From Streptomyces mirabilis (GTDB lineage: Bacteria > Actinomycetota > Actinomycetes > Streptomycetales > Streptomycetaceae): a stretch of 64,000 nucleotides of DNA. Positions 49,528-60,300 of the stretch are shown here, one piece after another. Each line of letters opens with the position of its first letter. Position 1 is the first letter of the stretch. Location of the stretch: NCBI RefSeq assembly GCF_039503195.1, contig NZ_JBCJKP010000001.1, forward strand, positions 7,564,001-7,628,000. Reading direction: 5' to 3'. Below the pieces are notes generated by a model. The model did no database searches and was not told the DNA's origin. It worked only from the letters and a program-made list of their open reading frames with translations. Both the position numbers and the translations under genes were made by a program.

Positions 49528-52500
49528 ATGGGTTGTACCGGCGTCACATCCGCGCAGGAAGCCATGTGGCTCGCGCAGGAATTCACTCCGGACGTACCGA
49601 ACAACGTGGCGACTCTCTGGGACATCGACGGTGACCTGGACACCGTCCTGCTCGCCGCGGCCCTGGGGGCGGCGGTGGCGGAAGCCGACGCGCTGAAGGT
49701 GAACTTCCGCCGCGACGACCACGGGCTGCGGCCGGTCGCCCGGGACCTCGGGGCGTGGGAGCCGTTCCGCCTCGATGTCGGCGACGCCGCCGACCCCGCC
49801 GACGCGGCCCGCGCCGTCGTCGCCGATCTCGTGCGCCGGCCCTTCGACCTGACCGAGGACGCGCTGCTGCGGATCGGCTCGATCCGGCTGGGCCCCGGCC
49901 GCCACCTGCTCGTGCTCGTCTTCCACCACATCCTCACCGACGCGTTCGGCGTTCTCACCCTGCTGTCCCGGCGGATCGCCGAGATCTACCGCGCGCTGCG
50001 CGCCGGCTCCGCGTTGCCGGAGGGCGCCCCGAACCCGGCGGGGGACGCCGCGGCGAAGGACGCCGTCTACCGGGACTCGCAGCGGTTCGCCGACGCCGAG
50101 CGGTTCTGGCGCGACTACCTCGCCGAAGACCTGCCCGCCGCCCGTCTGCCCGCCGGTGTCCGTCCGGGCACCGACGCCCCCACCGGGGGGCCCGGCTACT
50201 GGGACGGCCTCACCGCACCGCAGGGGATGGCCACCCGCACCGCGACGGTCCCGGCCGTCGAACTCGCCGCCTGGGAACACGCCTCCGCCGCGGCGGGTAC
50301 CTCGGTGCCCGACCTGATCGCCTCGGCCGCCACCGCGTTCCTGCGGCACATGTGCGGTCTGTCCGAGCAGCTGCTGACCATCACCGTCAATCACCGCGTC
50401 GGCGCACTGCGCCGCTCGCTCGGCCTCCTCTCCAACCGGGTGCCGCTGCGCTCGCGGGTGGACCCCGCGGCCGACTTCGTGGAACTGGCTGAGGCGCTCG
50501 GCCGGGAGCGGCGCCGTGTCCTGCGCCACGCCCGGCACGACATATCCCTGATCAAACGGGCCACCGGCCACGCCGGCGACGCGCGCAGCCCGTTCGGCGC
50601 GGTCGTCAACGTGCTCCCCTCCGTCGAAGCACTCGACCTGGCGGGCGCCACAGCCCACTTCGCCGGTGGCACCTTCGGCGTGATCGACGAGGTGATGGTC
50701 TGCGTCTACACCGACGGAAGGGCCGACAGCGACCTGTACGTCCGCTTCGACGCGCCGCGCGCGGAGTACGACGACCAGGACATCGCCGGGCTCGCCGAGC
50801 GGTTCGTGACGTTCCTGCGCGGGGCCCTCGCCAACCCGCACGCCCCGGTCGGGACCGTCTCCGCGCTGCACCCCGCCGAACGCCGCGCGCTGCTCACCGA
50901 GTACGCCGGACCCACGGTGACCTCACCGCCGACGACCCTGACCGAACTGCTGGACCGACAGGCCCGCGCCACCCCGGACGCGGTCGCGGTGACCTTCGAG
51001 GACACCCGGGTGACCTACCGGGAACTGGCCGAGCGGTCTGGCCGGCTGGCCCGCCTGCTGACCGAGCGCGGCGCCGGGCCCGAGCGGTTCGTCGCGGTCG
51101 CCGTGCCCCGCTCCCTGGAACTGGTCGTCGCCCTGGTCGCGGTGCTCAGGGCGGGCGCCGCCTACGTCCCCGTCGACCCTGACTACCCGGCCGCGCGGGT
51201 CGAGTTCATGCTCGCCGACGCCGGGCCCGCGCTGCTGCTGACGGTCAAGGACACCGCGGACCGGCTGCCCCGGACGGACGTCCCCGTGGTCATGGTCGAC
51301 GACGCCCCGCTCACCGAAGAGCCCGTCAGGTCCGCCCCGCACCGGGTCGACCACCCCGCATACATGATCTACACGTCGGGATCGACCGGACGGCCCAAGG
51401 GCGCCGTCGTCACGCACGCGGCGATCGTCAACCGGCTGCTCTGGATGCAGGATCGCTTCCGGCTCGACGGTTCCGACCGGGTCCTGCAGAAGACGTCCGC
51501 CTCGTTCGACGTGTCCGTCTGGGAGTTCTTCTGGCCGCTGATCACCGGCGCCACCCTGGTGGTCGCCCGGCCGGACGGGCACCGCGACCCGGACTACCTG
51601 GCCGAGGTGATCCAGCGGGCCGGCGTCACGACCGCGCACTTCGTCCCGTCGATGCTGGCCGAGTTCGTCACCGAGGAGACGGCTGCCGCGTGCACCGGTC
51701 TGCGCCGCGTCGTGTGCAGCGGAGAGGCGCTGCCGGCCGAGCTGGCCGCGCGGTTCCACCGGACCTTCGGCGTGCCGCTGCACAACCTGTACGGGCCGAC
51801 CGAGGCAGCCGTGGACGTCACCGCGTGGCAGTACCGGCCCGGGGCGCGGACGATACCGATCGGCACCCCGATCTGGAACACCGCGCTCTACGTCCTCGAC
51901 AGCCGGCTGCGACCGCTGCCGCCCGGCGTCTTCGGCGACCTCTACATCGCGGGCGCCGGACTCGCCCGGGGCTACCACGACCGTCGGGCCCTGACCGCCG
52001 AGCGCTTCGTGGCCTGCCCGTTCGGGGAACCCGGGCGGCGCATGTACCGGACCGGCGACCTGGCCCGCTGGAACGCCGACGGCGAACTGGAGTTCGCCGG
52101 CCGCGCCGACCACCAGGTGAAGATCCGCGGCTTCCGGGTCGAGCCGCAGGAGATCGAGGACACGCTGACCGACCACCCGGGAGTGCTCAGGGCGGCCGTC
52201 GTCGCCCGGCCCGGCCGAGCCGCGGACGGAGCCGCGCAGCTCGTCGCCTACGTCGTCCCGGCCACCTCCGGCGGCAACGGCGGGACCGGCACCGAATGGG
52301 ACCTGCACGCCGGCCTGGACATCGCCGAGCTGCGGGGCTTCGTCGCGGCCCGGCTGCCCGCCCACCTGGTGCCCGCCGCCTTCGTCGCGCTGGACCGGAT
52401 GCCGTTGACCGCGAACGGCAAGCTGGACCGGGCCGGCCTGCCCGAGCCGGAGGTCACCGGCCGTGCCCACCGGCCGCCCCGGACCGGTGACGAGAGCCTC

Positions 52501-55500
52501 CTGGCCGCAGCGTTCGCCGAGGTGCTCGGCCTGAGCCACATCGGGGTCGACGACGACTTCTTCACTCTGGGCGGCGACAGCATCCGGGCGATCCAGGTGG
52601 TGGGCCGAGCCCGCGCCGGCGGTCTCGCGCTCACCCCGCGCACCGTGTTCGAGTGCCGCACCGTCGCCGCGCTCGCGCAGGCCGCGACCCGCGACACCGC
52701 ACCGGTGGCCCTCGCCGAGCTCGAGGGCGGGGGCGTCGGTCTGCTGCCGCTGCCTCCCATGGCCCGGCTGTACGCCGAGCGAGGCCCCGGCCTGGACCGC
52801 CTCGCCCAGTGGCTGGTACTGGAACTGCCCGCAGCCGTCGACCTCCCCGGCCTCACCGCGGCCGTGCGCGCCGTCCTCGACCGGCACGACGTCCTGCGCT
52901 CACGGCTGACGGACGACGGCCTGCTGGTGCGGCCACCCGGCACTCCGGACACCGGCGGATTCATCGACCGGGTCGACTGCCCCGGGGACTGGGGCGGCGA
53001 GGAGTGGCAGACCCTGCTGCGCGCAAAGGCCGCCGAGGCCGTACGGCACATCGACGCCCGGGCCGGGCGGATGCTCCGGCTGGTCTGGTTCCCGGGGGCC
53101 GCGGGCGGGCCCGGACGGCTGCTGGTCGTGGCCCACCACCTGGTCGTGGACGGCATGTCCTGGCGGGTGCTGCTGCCCGACCTGGCCACCGCCTGGCGCC
53201 AGGTCCAGGAAGGCCGGCCCCCCGCGTTGCCGCGGGTGGGCACCTCCCTGCGCCGATGGCTGCACGCCCTGGCCGACGAAGCGGCCCGCCCCGGACGGGT
53301 GGCGGAGGCGTCGTTGTGGCGCGACCTGCTCGAGGCACCCGTCGCACCCGTGGGCTCCCGGCCGCTTGACCCCGGGCGAGACCTCACCTCCACCACGGAC
53401 ACCGTCCGGGTGGAGCTCCCGGCCGACCTCACGGACGCGATACTGACCTCCGTCCCCGCGGCCTACCGCAGCGGCGCGGACGACGTCCTGCTCACCGCCC
53501 TGGTCCTCGCGCTGGCCCGGGAACGGCGGGGTCTCACCGACGGCACGACGGTCGTACGGCTGGAAGGGCACGGGCGGCAGGAGGAGCTGGTGCCGGGCGC
53601 GGACCTGTCCCGCACGGCCGGCTGGTTCACCACGGTCACCCCCGTACGCGTCGACGTCTCGGGGATCGACGTCGACGCCGCGATCACCGGAGGAGCCGCC
53701 GCCGGTGACGCCCTCAAGCGGGTGAAGGAGCAGCGGCGGGCCCTGCCCGACCAGGGCATCGGCTACACCCTGCTGCGCTACCTCAACGACGACACCGCGG
53801 CGCTGCTGAGCCCGTACCCGGCGGACGACATCGGATTCAACTTCCTGGGCCGTTTCACCTTCGAACGCCCGGAGCCGGCGCCCGGCGAGGACCCCACCCG
53901 CGGCCCCGGATGGACCCCGGCGCCCGAATGCGCCGAGGTGGTCGCCGCACCCGCCGCGGACATGCCGGCGCCCAGCGCGCTCGAACTGAACGCCCTGGTC
54001 ACCGGCACCGGCGACGACGCGCGCCTCACCGCCCTGTTCACCTTCGCCACCGGAGTGCTGACCGCCGACGAGGTCCGCGCCCTGTCCGGCACCTGGTGCG
54101 CCGCACTGCGCGGCCTGCGGAGCCTGGTCGCGTCCGGCGGGCGGGGACTGACCCCGTCCGACGTCCCGCTGGTCACCGTCGGCCAGGAGGAACTGGACGG
54201 CTGGCAACAGCGCTTCGGGCGCGTCAGCGACGTATGGCCGCTCACGCCGTTGCAGGACGGGCTGCTGTATCACACGATGCTCGCGCAGAGCGCGTCCGAG
54301 GCGTACCAGACGCAGTTCGTGTTCCGGCTCGAAGGCGCGGTCGACCCGGCGCGCCTGCGGGCCGCGGGCCAGGCCCTGCTCGACCGGCACCCGAACCTGC
54401 GGGTCGCGTTCCGGCCGAGCGCCACCGGTGAGCCCGTGCAGGTCGTCGTGGACGACGTCCCGCTGCCCTGGCGGCACCTCGACCTCACCGGCGAGGCCGA
54501 CGCCGCCACCCGGCTGGAGGAGATCCTCGCCGAGGAGCGGGACGCCCGCTTCCGCCCGGAGAGCCCGCCGCTGCTGCGCCTGACCCTCGTCACGCTCGGC
54601 CCCCAACACGCCGAACTGGCCCTCACCGCCCACCACGTGCTGCTCGACGGCTGGTCGGTGCCGCTCGTCGAGCGCGAGCTGATGCAGCTGTACGGGGCCG
54701 ACGGCGTCGACACCGCGTCGGCGCGCCCGCACGGCTACCGGGACTTCCTGAGCTGGCTGTCACGGCAGGACACGGCACGCTCCGCCCGCGCGTGGGCCGA
54801 GGAACTCGCCGGTGTGGCCGAGCCGACCCTGCTGGCGCCCGCGACGCCCGGGGCCCGGTCGGCCGGCAGCGGCAGCGGGCAGATCGACGTGCCGCTCACC
54901 GGCGAGGACACCACCAGGCTGGCGCGCCGGGCCGCGGAGTGGGGCGTCACCCCCAACACCCTGGTGCAGGGCGCCTGGGCCATGGTGCTCGCGCAGCTCA
55001 CCGGCCGCGAGGACGTGCTGTTCGGCGCCACGGTCGCGGGCCGGCCCTCCGGGCTGCCGGGCGCGGACACCATGACCGGCCTGTTCATCAACACGGTGCC
55101 CGTGCGGGTGCGATGCACGCCGGCCGACCCGGTCCCGGAGGTGCTCGGCCGGCTCCAGGACGCCCAGGCGAGGCTGTTGGACCATCACCATCTGGGGCTC
55201 GCCGACATCCAGCGAGCGACCGGGCTGAACGCGCTGTTCGACACGCTGGTGGTGTTCGAGTCGTTCCCCGTCGACCGGTCCGGCCGCTCGGCGGCGGGCG
55301 CGTCGGCGCAACCGGTGGTGAGCGGTATCCGCCCGTACGCCCCGCCGCACTACCCGCTGACCGTGATCGCGGCGGCCGACCCGCTGTTGCGGATCTCCTT
55401 CCAGTACCGGCGCAACGCATTCGAGCGGACCGCCGTGGAGGCGCTCGCCGACCGGCTGGTGCGGGTGCTGCGGCAGATCGCCGCCGGTCCGCGGACCACC

Positions 55501-57324
55501 GTCGGCGCGCTCGACGTGCTGTCCGACGCCGAACGTGAACAGGTGCTGCACGGCTGGAACGACACCACGGTCCCGCCCCCCGAGCGGACCGTCCCCGAGC
55601 TGATCGCGGCGCGGGCGGCGGCGACGCCGGACACGGTCTGCGTCGAGTTCCGCGGGCACCGGCTGACCTTCCGGGAGCTGGACGAACGGGCCGGCCGGCT
55701 GGCGCACTGGCTGGCCGGGCAGGGGGTGGGCCCGGAGTCCCGGGTCGTGGTGCTGCTGCCCCGTTCGGCCGACCTGGTGGTGGCCCTGCTGGCCGTGTGG
55801 AAGGCCGGCGGCACGTATGTGCCGGTGGATCCGGAGTATCCGGCCGCCCGGGTGCGGGCCGTGGTCGAGGACAGCGCACCGGTGCTGCTCCTCGACGAGG
55901 AACGGCTGGCCGGGGTGGACCTGTCCGACCGGTCCCCCCACCCTGCCCACGGCCCGCGCGTTCCGGCCGGCGCCGACCACGCCGCCTACGTCATCTACAC
56001 CTCCGGCTCCACTGGCACACCCAAGGGCGTGGTGGTCCGGCACGGTGCGCTGGCGATCCTGCTGACCGGTATGCGGGATCGATTCGCCTTCACGCCGGAC
56101 GACGGGCTGCTGGCCTGCGCCACCGTCGCGTTCGACATCGCCGCGCTGGAACTCTTCCTTCCCCTGCTCGCCGGCGGCCGGGTGGTACTGGCCGGCAAGG
56201 ACGACATCACCCAGCCGACGGCACTGCTCGACCTCGTCGAACGGTCCGGCGTCACCGTCATGCAGGCCACCCCCGCGCTCTGGCAGAGCCTGGTCACCCA
56301 CGCGCCGGCCTGTCTGACCGGGCTGCGGGTGATCTCCACCGGCGAGGCCCTGCCCCTGGCGCTCGCCGAAACCCTGTGCCGGCACGCCGCCGAGGTCACC
56401 AACCTCTACGGCCCGACCGAGACCACCGTCTACGCCACCGCCGCCCGTCTGCTCCCCGGCCACTGCGGCATGCCTCCCTCGGTCGGCGGCCCGGTCGCCG
56501 GCACCCGGATCCTCGTACTGGACCGCACACTGCGCCCGGTGCCGCCCGGCGCTGCCGGTGACCTCTGGATCGCCGGCGAGGGCCTGGCCCGCGGCTACCA
56601 CGACAGGCCGGGCATGACCGCGGAGCGGTTCGTGGCCTGCCCGTTCGGGCCACCGGGCGAGCGGATGTACCGCAGCGGGGATCTCGCCCGCTGGACGGTC
56701 ACGGGTGAGGTGGAGTACCTCGGCCGCTCCGACCACCAGATCAAACTGCGCGGCTTCCGGATCGAGCCCGCCGAGATCGAGCACACCCTGACCCGCCACC
56801 CCGCGGTCCGCCGGGCGGTCGTCATCGACCGTGAGGACCGGCCGGGCGACCGCCGGCTGGTGGCGTACGTGGTCCCGGAGACCGGCACCGAGCCGCCCAC
56901 CACGGAACTCCTGCGGGAGGCGGTCGGAGAGCGGCTGCCGGCCCATATGATCCCGGCCGCGTTCGTGACGCTCACGGAACTGCCGCTGACGCCCAACGGC
57001 AAACTCGACCGTTCCGCCCTGCCCCGCCCGGAGTTCGGCGGGGACGAGTACCGGGCTCCGCGCTCGCCCCGGGAACAGACGCTGTGCGCGCTGTTCGCCG
57101 AGGTCCTGGGCGCCGAGCGGATCGGTCTCGACGACGACTTCTTCGTCCTGGGCGGCCATTCACTGATGGCCACCCGACTGGTGGCCCGGGTACGCGCCGA
57201 AATGGGCGTGGAAATCCCGATGCGCGTTCTGTTCACCGCCCCGACCGTCGCCGAACTGACCGACCGCTGGAACGAGATGTCGGCCTCCACCCGAATGCCG
57301 CTGCGGAGAATGACCGAAAGGTAG
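49528..57324 (+). CDS. NRPS1: C-A(Ser)-T-E-C-A(Gly/Ala-like)-T
   Basis: 2598 residues, two modules. C1 is EntF-like and has HHILTDA at 133-139 where the consensus ends in DG. A1 (about 475-985) has TSGSTGRPKG near 616 and a pocket I read as D-V-W-H-V-S-L-V-D, a serine code; its region FDVSVWEFFWPL to NLYGPTEAAVDV is close to EntF. T1 carries Ser1018 (GGDS). An epimerisation domain follows (HHLVVDG at 1203, GFNFLGRF), so D-Ser is expected. C2 (HHVLLDG at 1702) joins it to A2, read as D-I-L-Q-I-T-L-V-Y, nearest to Gly-type codes. T2 has Ser2545 (GGHS). No thioesterase. The aryl carrier is not included, so it must come in trans. Confidence 0.93.
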   Translation: MGCTGVTSAQEAMWLAQEFTPDVPNNVATLWDIDGDLDTVLLAAALGAAVAEADALKVNFRRDDHGLRPVARDLGAWEPFRLDVGDAADPADAARAVVADLVRRPFDLTEDALLRIGSIRLGPGRHLLVLVFHHILTDAFGVLTLLSRRIAEIYRALRAGSALPEGAPNPAGDAAAKDAVYRDSQRFADAERFWRDYLAEDLPAARLPAGVRPGTDAPTGGPGYWDGLTAPQGMATRTATVPAVELAAWEHASAAAGTSVPDLIASAATAFLRHMCGLSEQLLTITVNHRVGALRRSLGLLSNRVPLRSRVDPAADFVELAEALGRERRRVLRHARHDISLIKRATGHAGDARSPFGAVVNVLPSVEALDLAGATAHFAGGTFGVIDEVMVCVYTDGRADSDLYVRFDAPRAEYDDQDIAGLAERFVTFLRGALANPHAPVGTVSALHPAERRALLTEYAGPTVTSPPTTLTELLDRQARATPDAVAVTFEDTRVTYRELAERSGRLARLLTERGAGPERFVAVAVPRSLELVVALVAVLRAGAAYVPVDPDYPAARVEFMLADAGPALLLTVKDTADRLPRTDVPVVMVDDAPLTEEPVRSAPHRVDHPAYMIYTSGSTGRPKGAVVTHAAIVNRLLWMQDRFRLDGSDRVLQKTSASFDVSVWEFFWPLITGATLVVARPDGHRDPDYLAEVIQRAGVTTAHFVPSMLAEFVTEETAAACTGLRRVVCSGEALPAELAARFHRTFGVPLHNLYGPTEAAVDVTAWQYRPGARTIPIGTPIWNTALYVLDSRLRPLPPGVFGDLYIAGAGLARGYHDRRALTAERFVACPFGEPGRRMYRTGDLARWNADGELEFAGRADHQVKIRGFRVEPQEIEDTLTDHPGVLRAAVVARPGRAADGAAQLVAYVVPATSGGNGGTGTEWDLHAGLDIAELRGFVAARLPAHLVPAAFVALDRMPLTANGKLDRAGLPEPEVTGRAHRPPRTGDESLLAAAFAEVLGLSHIGVDDDFFTLGGDSIRAIQVVGRARAGGLALTPRTVFECRTVAALAQAATRDTAPVALAELEGGGVGLLPLPPMARLYAERGPGLDRLAQWLVLELPAAVDLPGLTAAVRAVLDRHDVLRSRLTDDGLLVRPPGTPDTGGFIDRVDCPGDWGGEEWQTLLRAKAAEAVRHIDARAGRMLRLVWFPGAAGGPGRLLVVAHHLVVDGMSWRVLLPDLATAWRQVQEGRPPALPRVGTSLRRWLHALADEAARPGRVAEASLWRDLLEAPVAPVGSRPLDPGRDLTSTTDTVRVELPADLTDAILTSVPAAYRSGADDVLLTALVLALARERRGLTDGTTVVRLEGHGRQEELVPGADLSRTAGWFTTVTPVRVDVSGIDVDAAITGGAAAGDALKRVKEQRRALPDQGIGYTLLRYLNDDTAALLSPYPADDIGFNFLGRFTFERPEPAPGEDPTRGPGWTPAPECAEVVAAPAADMPAPSALELNALVTGTGDDARLTALFTFATGVLTADEVRALSGTWCAALRGLRSLVASGGRGLTPSDVPLVTVGQEELDGWQQRFGRVSDVWPLTPLQDGLLYHTMLAQSASEAYQTQFVFRLEGAVDPARLRAAGQALLDRHPNLRVAFRPSATGEPVQVVVDDVPLPWRHLDLTGEADAATRLEEILAEERDARFRPESPPLLRLTLVTLGPQHAELALTAHHVLLDGWSVPLVERELMQLYGADGVDTASARPHGYRDFLSWLSRQDTARSARAWAEELAGVAEPTLLAPATPGARSAGSGSGQIDVPLTGEDTTRLARRAAEWGVTPNTLVQGAWAMVLAQLTGREDVLFGATVAGRPSGLPGADTMTGLFINTVPVRVRCTPADPVPEVLGRLQDAQARLLDHHHLGLADIQRATGLNALFDTLVVFESFPVDRSGRSAAGASAQPVVSGIRPYAPPHYPLTVIAAADPLLRISFQYRRNAFERTAVEALADRLVRVLRQIAAGPRTTVGALDVLSDAEREQVLHGWNDTTVPPPERTVPELIAARAAATPDTVCVEFRGHRLTFRELDERAGRLAHWLAGQGVGPESRVVVLLPRSADLVVALLAVWKAGGTYVPVDPEYPAARVRAVVEDSAPVLLLDEERLAGVDLSDRSPHPAHGPRVPAGADHAAYVIYTSGSTGTPKGVVVRHGALAILLTGMRDRFAFTPDDGLLACATVAFDIAALELFLPLLAGGRVVLAGKDDITQPTALLDLVERSGVTVMQATPALWQSLVTHAPACLTGLRVISTGEALPLALAETLCRHAAEVTNLYGPTETTVYATAARLLPGHCGMPPSVGGPVAGTRILVLDRTLRPVPPGAAGDLWIAGEGLARGYHDRPGMTAERFVACPFGPPGERMYRSGDLARWTVTGEVEYLGRSDHQIKLRGFRIEPAEIEHTLTRHPAVRRAVVIDREDRPGDRRLVAYVVPETGTEPPTTELLREAVGERLPAHMIPAAFVTLTELPLTPNGKLDRSALPRPEFGGDEYRAPRSPREQTLCALFAEVLGAERIGLDDDFFVLGGHSLMATRLVARVRAEMGVEIPMRVLFTAPTVAELTDRWNEMSASTRMPLRRMTER

Positions 57325-57332
57325 GAAAGACC

Positions 57333-60300
57333 ATGACCCCCCTGTCGTACGCGCAGCGGCGAATGTGGTTCATCAACCGCTTCGAAGGCCCTTCCTCCAC
57401 CTACAACATCCCGCTGCTCCTGCGTTGCCACGGCCCGCTCGACACGGTCGCGCTGCGGGCGGCTTTCCGTGACGTGATGATCCGCCACGAGGTCCTGCGT
57501 ACCGTCTTCGCGGAGACCGACGGCCAGCCGTACCAGCGTGTTCTCGACCCTGACGAGATCGAACTGCCCTGGCAGGACTGGGGCCGGGTGGCCCCCGGGC
57601 GGATACCCGGCGTGGTGGGGTCGGTGAGCGGCAGCTGGATCGACCTGTCGACGGACGTGCCGCTGCGCGGCTGCGTCCTCCAGAGCGGCGACGAGGAATT
57701 CCTGGTCGTCCTGGTGATCCACCACATCGCCGGCGACGGCGGCTCGCTGGCCCCGCTGGCACGTGACGTGTCGACGGCCTACCGGGCCCGGGTGACCGGC
57801 ACGGCACCGGACTGGTCCGAACTGCCCGTGCAGTACTCGGACTACGCGCTGTGGCAGCACGAAATGCTGGGCGACGAAAAGGATCCGGACAGCGTTGTCA
57901 CGGTGCAGAGCGCCTATTGGCGCGAGGAACTGGCTGGTGTGTCCAAGCCCCTTCCCCTGCCCCTGGACCGGCCCCGTCCCGAGGTGGCGAGTTTCCGGGG
58001 CGGATCGGTTCCGGTCGGCTTGCCCGCCGAACTGCGCGCCGGGGTCGACAAGTTGGCGCAAACCCATGGAGTCACGACGTCGATCGTGCTCCAGGCCGCC
58101 TTGGTGACGTTGCTGCATCGGCTGGGAGGAGGCAAGGATGTGACCGTCGGCTCGCCGATCGCGGGCCGTACGGAGGAGGCACTGAATGAACTCGTGGGGT
58201 TCTTCGTCAATACCTGGACGCTGCGCGTGCAGGTGGCCGCGGACCAGCCTTTCGAGCGGGTGCTGGAACAGGTACGGAAGAAGGCGCTTGCCGCCTATGA
58301 TCATCAGGACGTGCCGTTCGAGCGGCTCGTAGAGCTGTTGCGGCCGGAACGGTCGACCGCGCATCACCCCCTGTTCCAGGTCGTGCTGGCGTGGCAGAAC
58401 AACACCCCACCGCACTTGGACCTGCCGGGTCTCACCGTGACGATGGAACCGCTGCCCACCGGCAGCGCGAAGTTCGACCTGTTCTTCAACCTGGCGCCGG
58501 ACGAGTCCACCGGCTCCGTCGTCGGTGAGATCGAGTACGCCACCGACCTCTTCGACCGCTCCACGGTGGAGGAGATCGCGGCACGGTTCGTGGCCGTCGT
58601 CGAGGAGGTCGTGGCCGACCCGAGAACCCCCGTCGGCGCAGCGGGCGAGGCCGGGCCCGGTCGGTCCGGCGGCACTCTCGACGCCGCCGAACGCCGGAAG
58701 ATCCTCGTCGAGTGGAACGACACGGCCCGCCCGGTCCACTGTCCGGGACCGGTCCACCTGCTCTTCGAGGAGCAGGCCGCACGCCGCCCGGACGCCACCG
58801 CCCTGCGCTGGACCGGCGGCACCATGACGTACGGCGAGCTGAACCGGTGGGCGAACCGCGTCGCCTGGGACCTCAAGGAACGCGGCGTCGGCCCGGAGAC
58901 CGTCGTCGGCGTCGGCGTCCCCCGCGGCCCGGTCATGATCGCCGCCGTCCTGGGCGTGCTCAAGGCGGGCGGCGCCTATCTGCCGCTCGAACCGGCGCTG
59001 CCCGCCGACCGCGTGGCCGGCATGCTCGCCGACGCCGGGTGCTCCCTCGTGCTGTCCACGCCGGACACCGAACGCTGGGCCCTGCCGGACGGCGTCCGCC
59101 TCGTCGAGCTCACCGCCGCCCGGTCGCCCGGCCCCGACCACGATCCGGAACCGGCCGCGGGCCCGGACAACACCGCGTACATCATCTTCACCTCCGGCAG
59201 CACCGGGAAGCCGAAGGGCGTCGCGGTCACCCACCGCCCGGTGCACAACCTGCTCGACTGGTGCTACCGCACTTTCGCGTTCGGCCCCGACGACGTCGCC
59301 CTGTGCGTCACGTCGCTCGGCTTCGACCTCTCCGTCTTCGACGTCTTCGGCCTGCTCGGCTGCGGCGGTGGCGTCTACATCGCGGACGCTGTCCAGCAGC
59401 GCGACCCCCAGCTGCTCCTGGACGTCCTGCTCACGGAACCGATCACCTTCTGGGACTCGGTGCCCACCACCCTCAACCAGGTCGCCTCCTTGCTCACGGA
59501 GGACGGCGGGTACGAGGGCACCGACGACCTGCGCCTGGTGTTCCTCTCCGGCGACTACACCCCGCTGTCGCTGCCCGACGAGGTCCGCCGGGTGTTCACC
59601 GGCGCGGAGATCGTCAGCCTCGGCGGTGCCACCGAGGCGACGGTGTGGTCCAACTACTTCCGGGTCCGGGAGATCGACCCGGCCTGGCGCAGCATTCCGT
59701 ACGGCCGTCCCATCGACAACGCCCGCTACTACGTGCTCGACGAGAACATGGAGCCGTGCCCCGTCGGCGTCGAGGGCGACCTGTACATCGGCGGGGACTG
59801 CCTCTGCGTCGGCTACGTCAACCGGCCCGAGCTGACCGCGGAACGTTTCGTCCGCGACCCGTTCAGCGCGCGTGAGGGCGACAGGCTGTACCGCACCGGC
59901 GACCGCGCCAGTTTCTTCCCGGACGGCAACATCTGCTTCCTCGGCCGCGCCGACAACCAGGTCAAGCTGCGCGGATTCCGCGTCGAGCCCGGCGAGATCG
60001 AACACACCCTGGTCCGGCACCCGGCCGTCCGCCAGGCCATCGTCACCGCCCGCGAGGACCGGCCCGGTGACCTGCGGCTGGTCGCCTACGTCGTCCCGGA
60101 CACCGGCGCCCTGCGGCCCGACGGCGACGCCGACGCACAGGTGGGGGAGTGGCAGGAGGTCTACGACCAGGCCTACTCCCACGACAACGGACACGGATTC
60201 GGTGAGGACTTCACCGGCTGGAACAGCTCCTTCACCGGCGAGCCGATCCCGCTCGACGAGATGCGGGACTGGCGCGACGCCGCCGTGGAACGCGTCCTGT

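Noticed and set aside
49382..49696. Small gene before NRPS1
   Set aside because: The first ~50 codons look protein-like but have AT-rich third positions, and the frame continues out of register into NRPS1.
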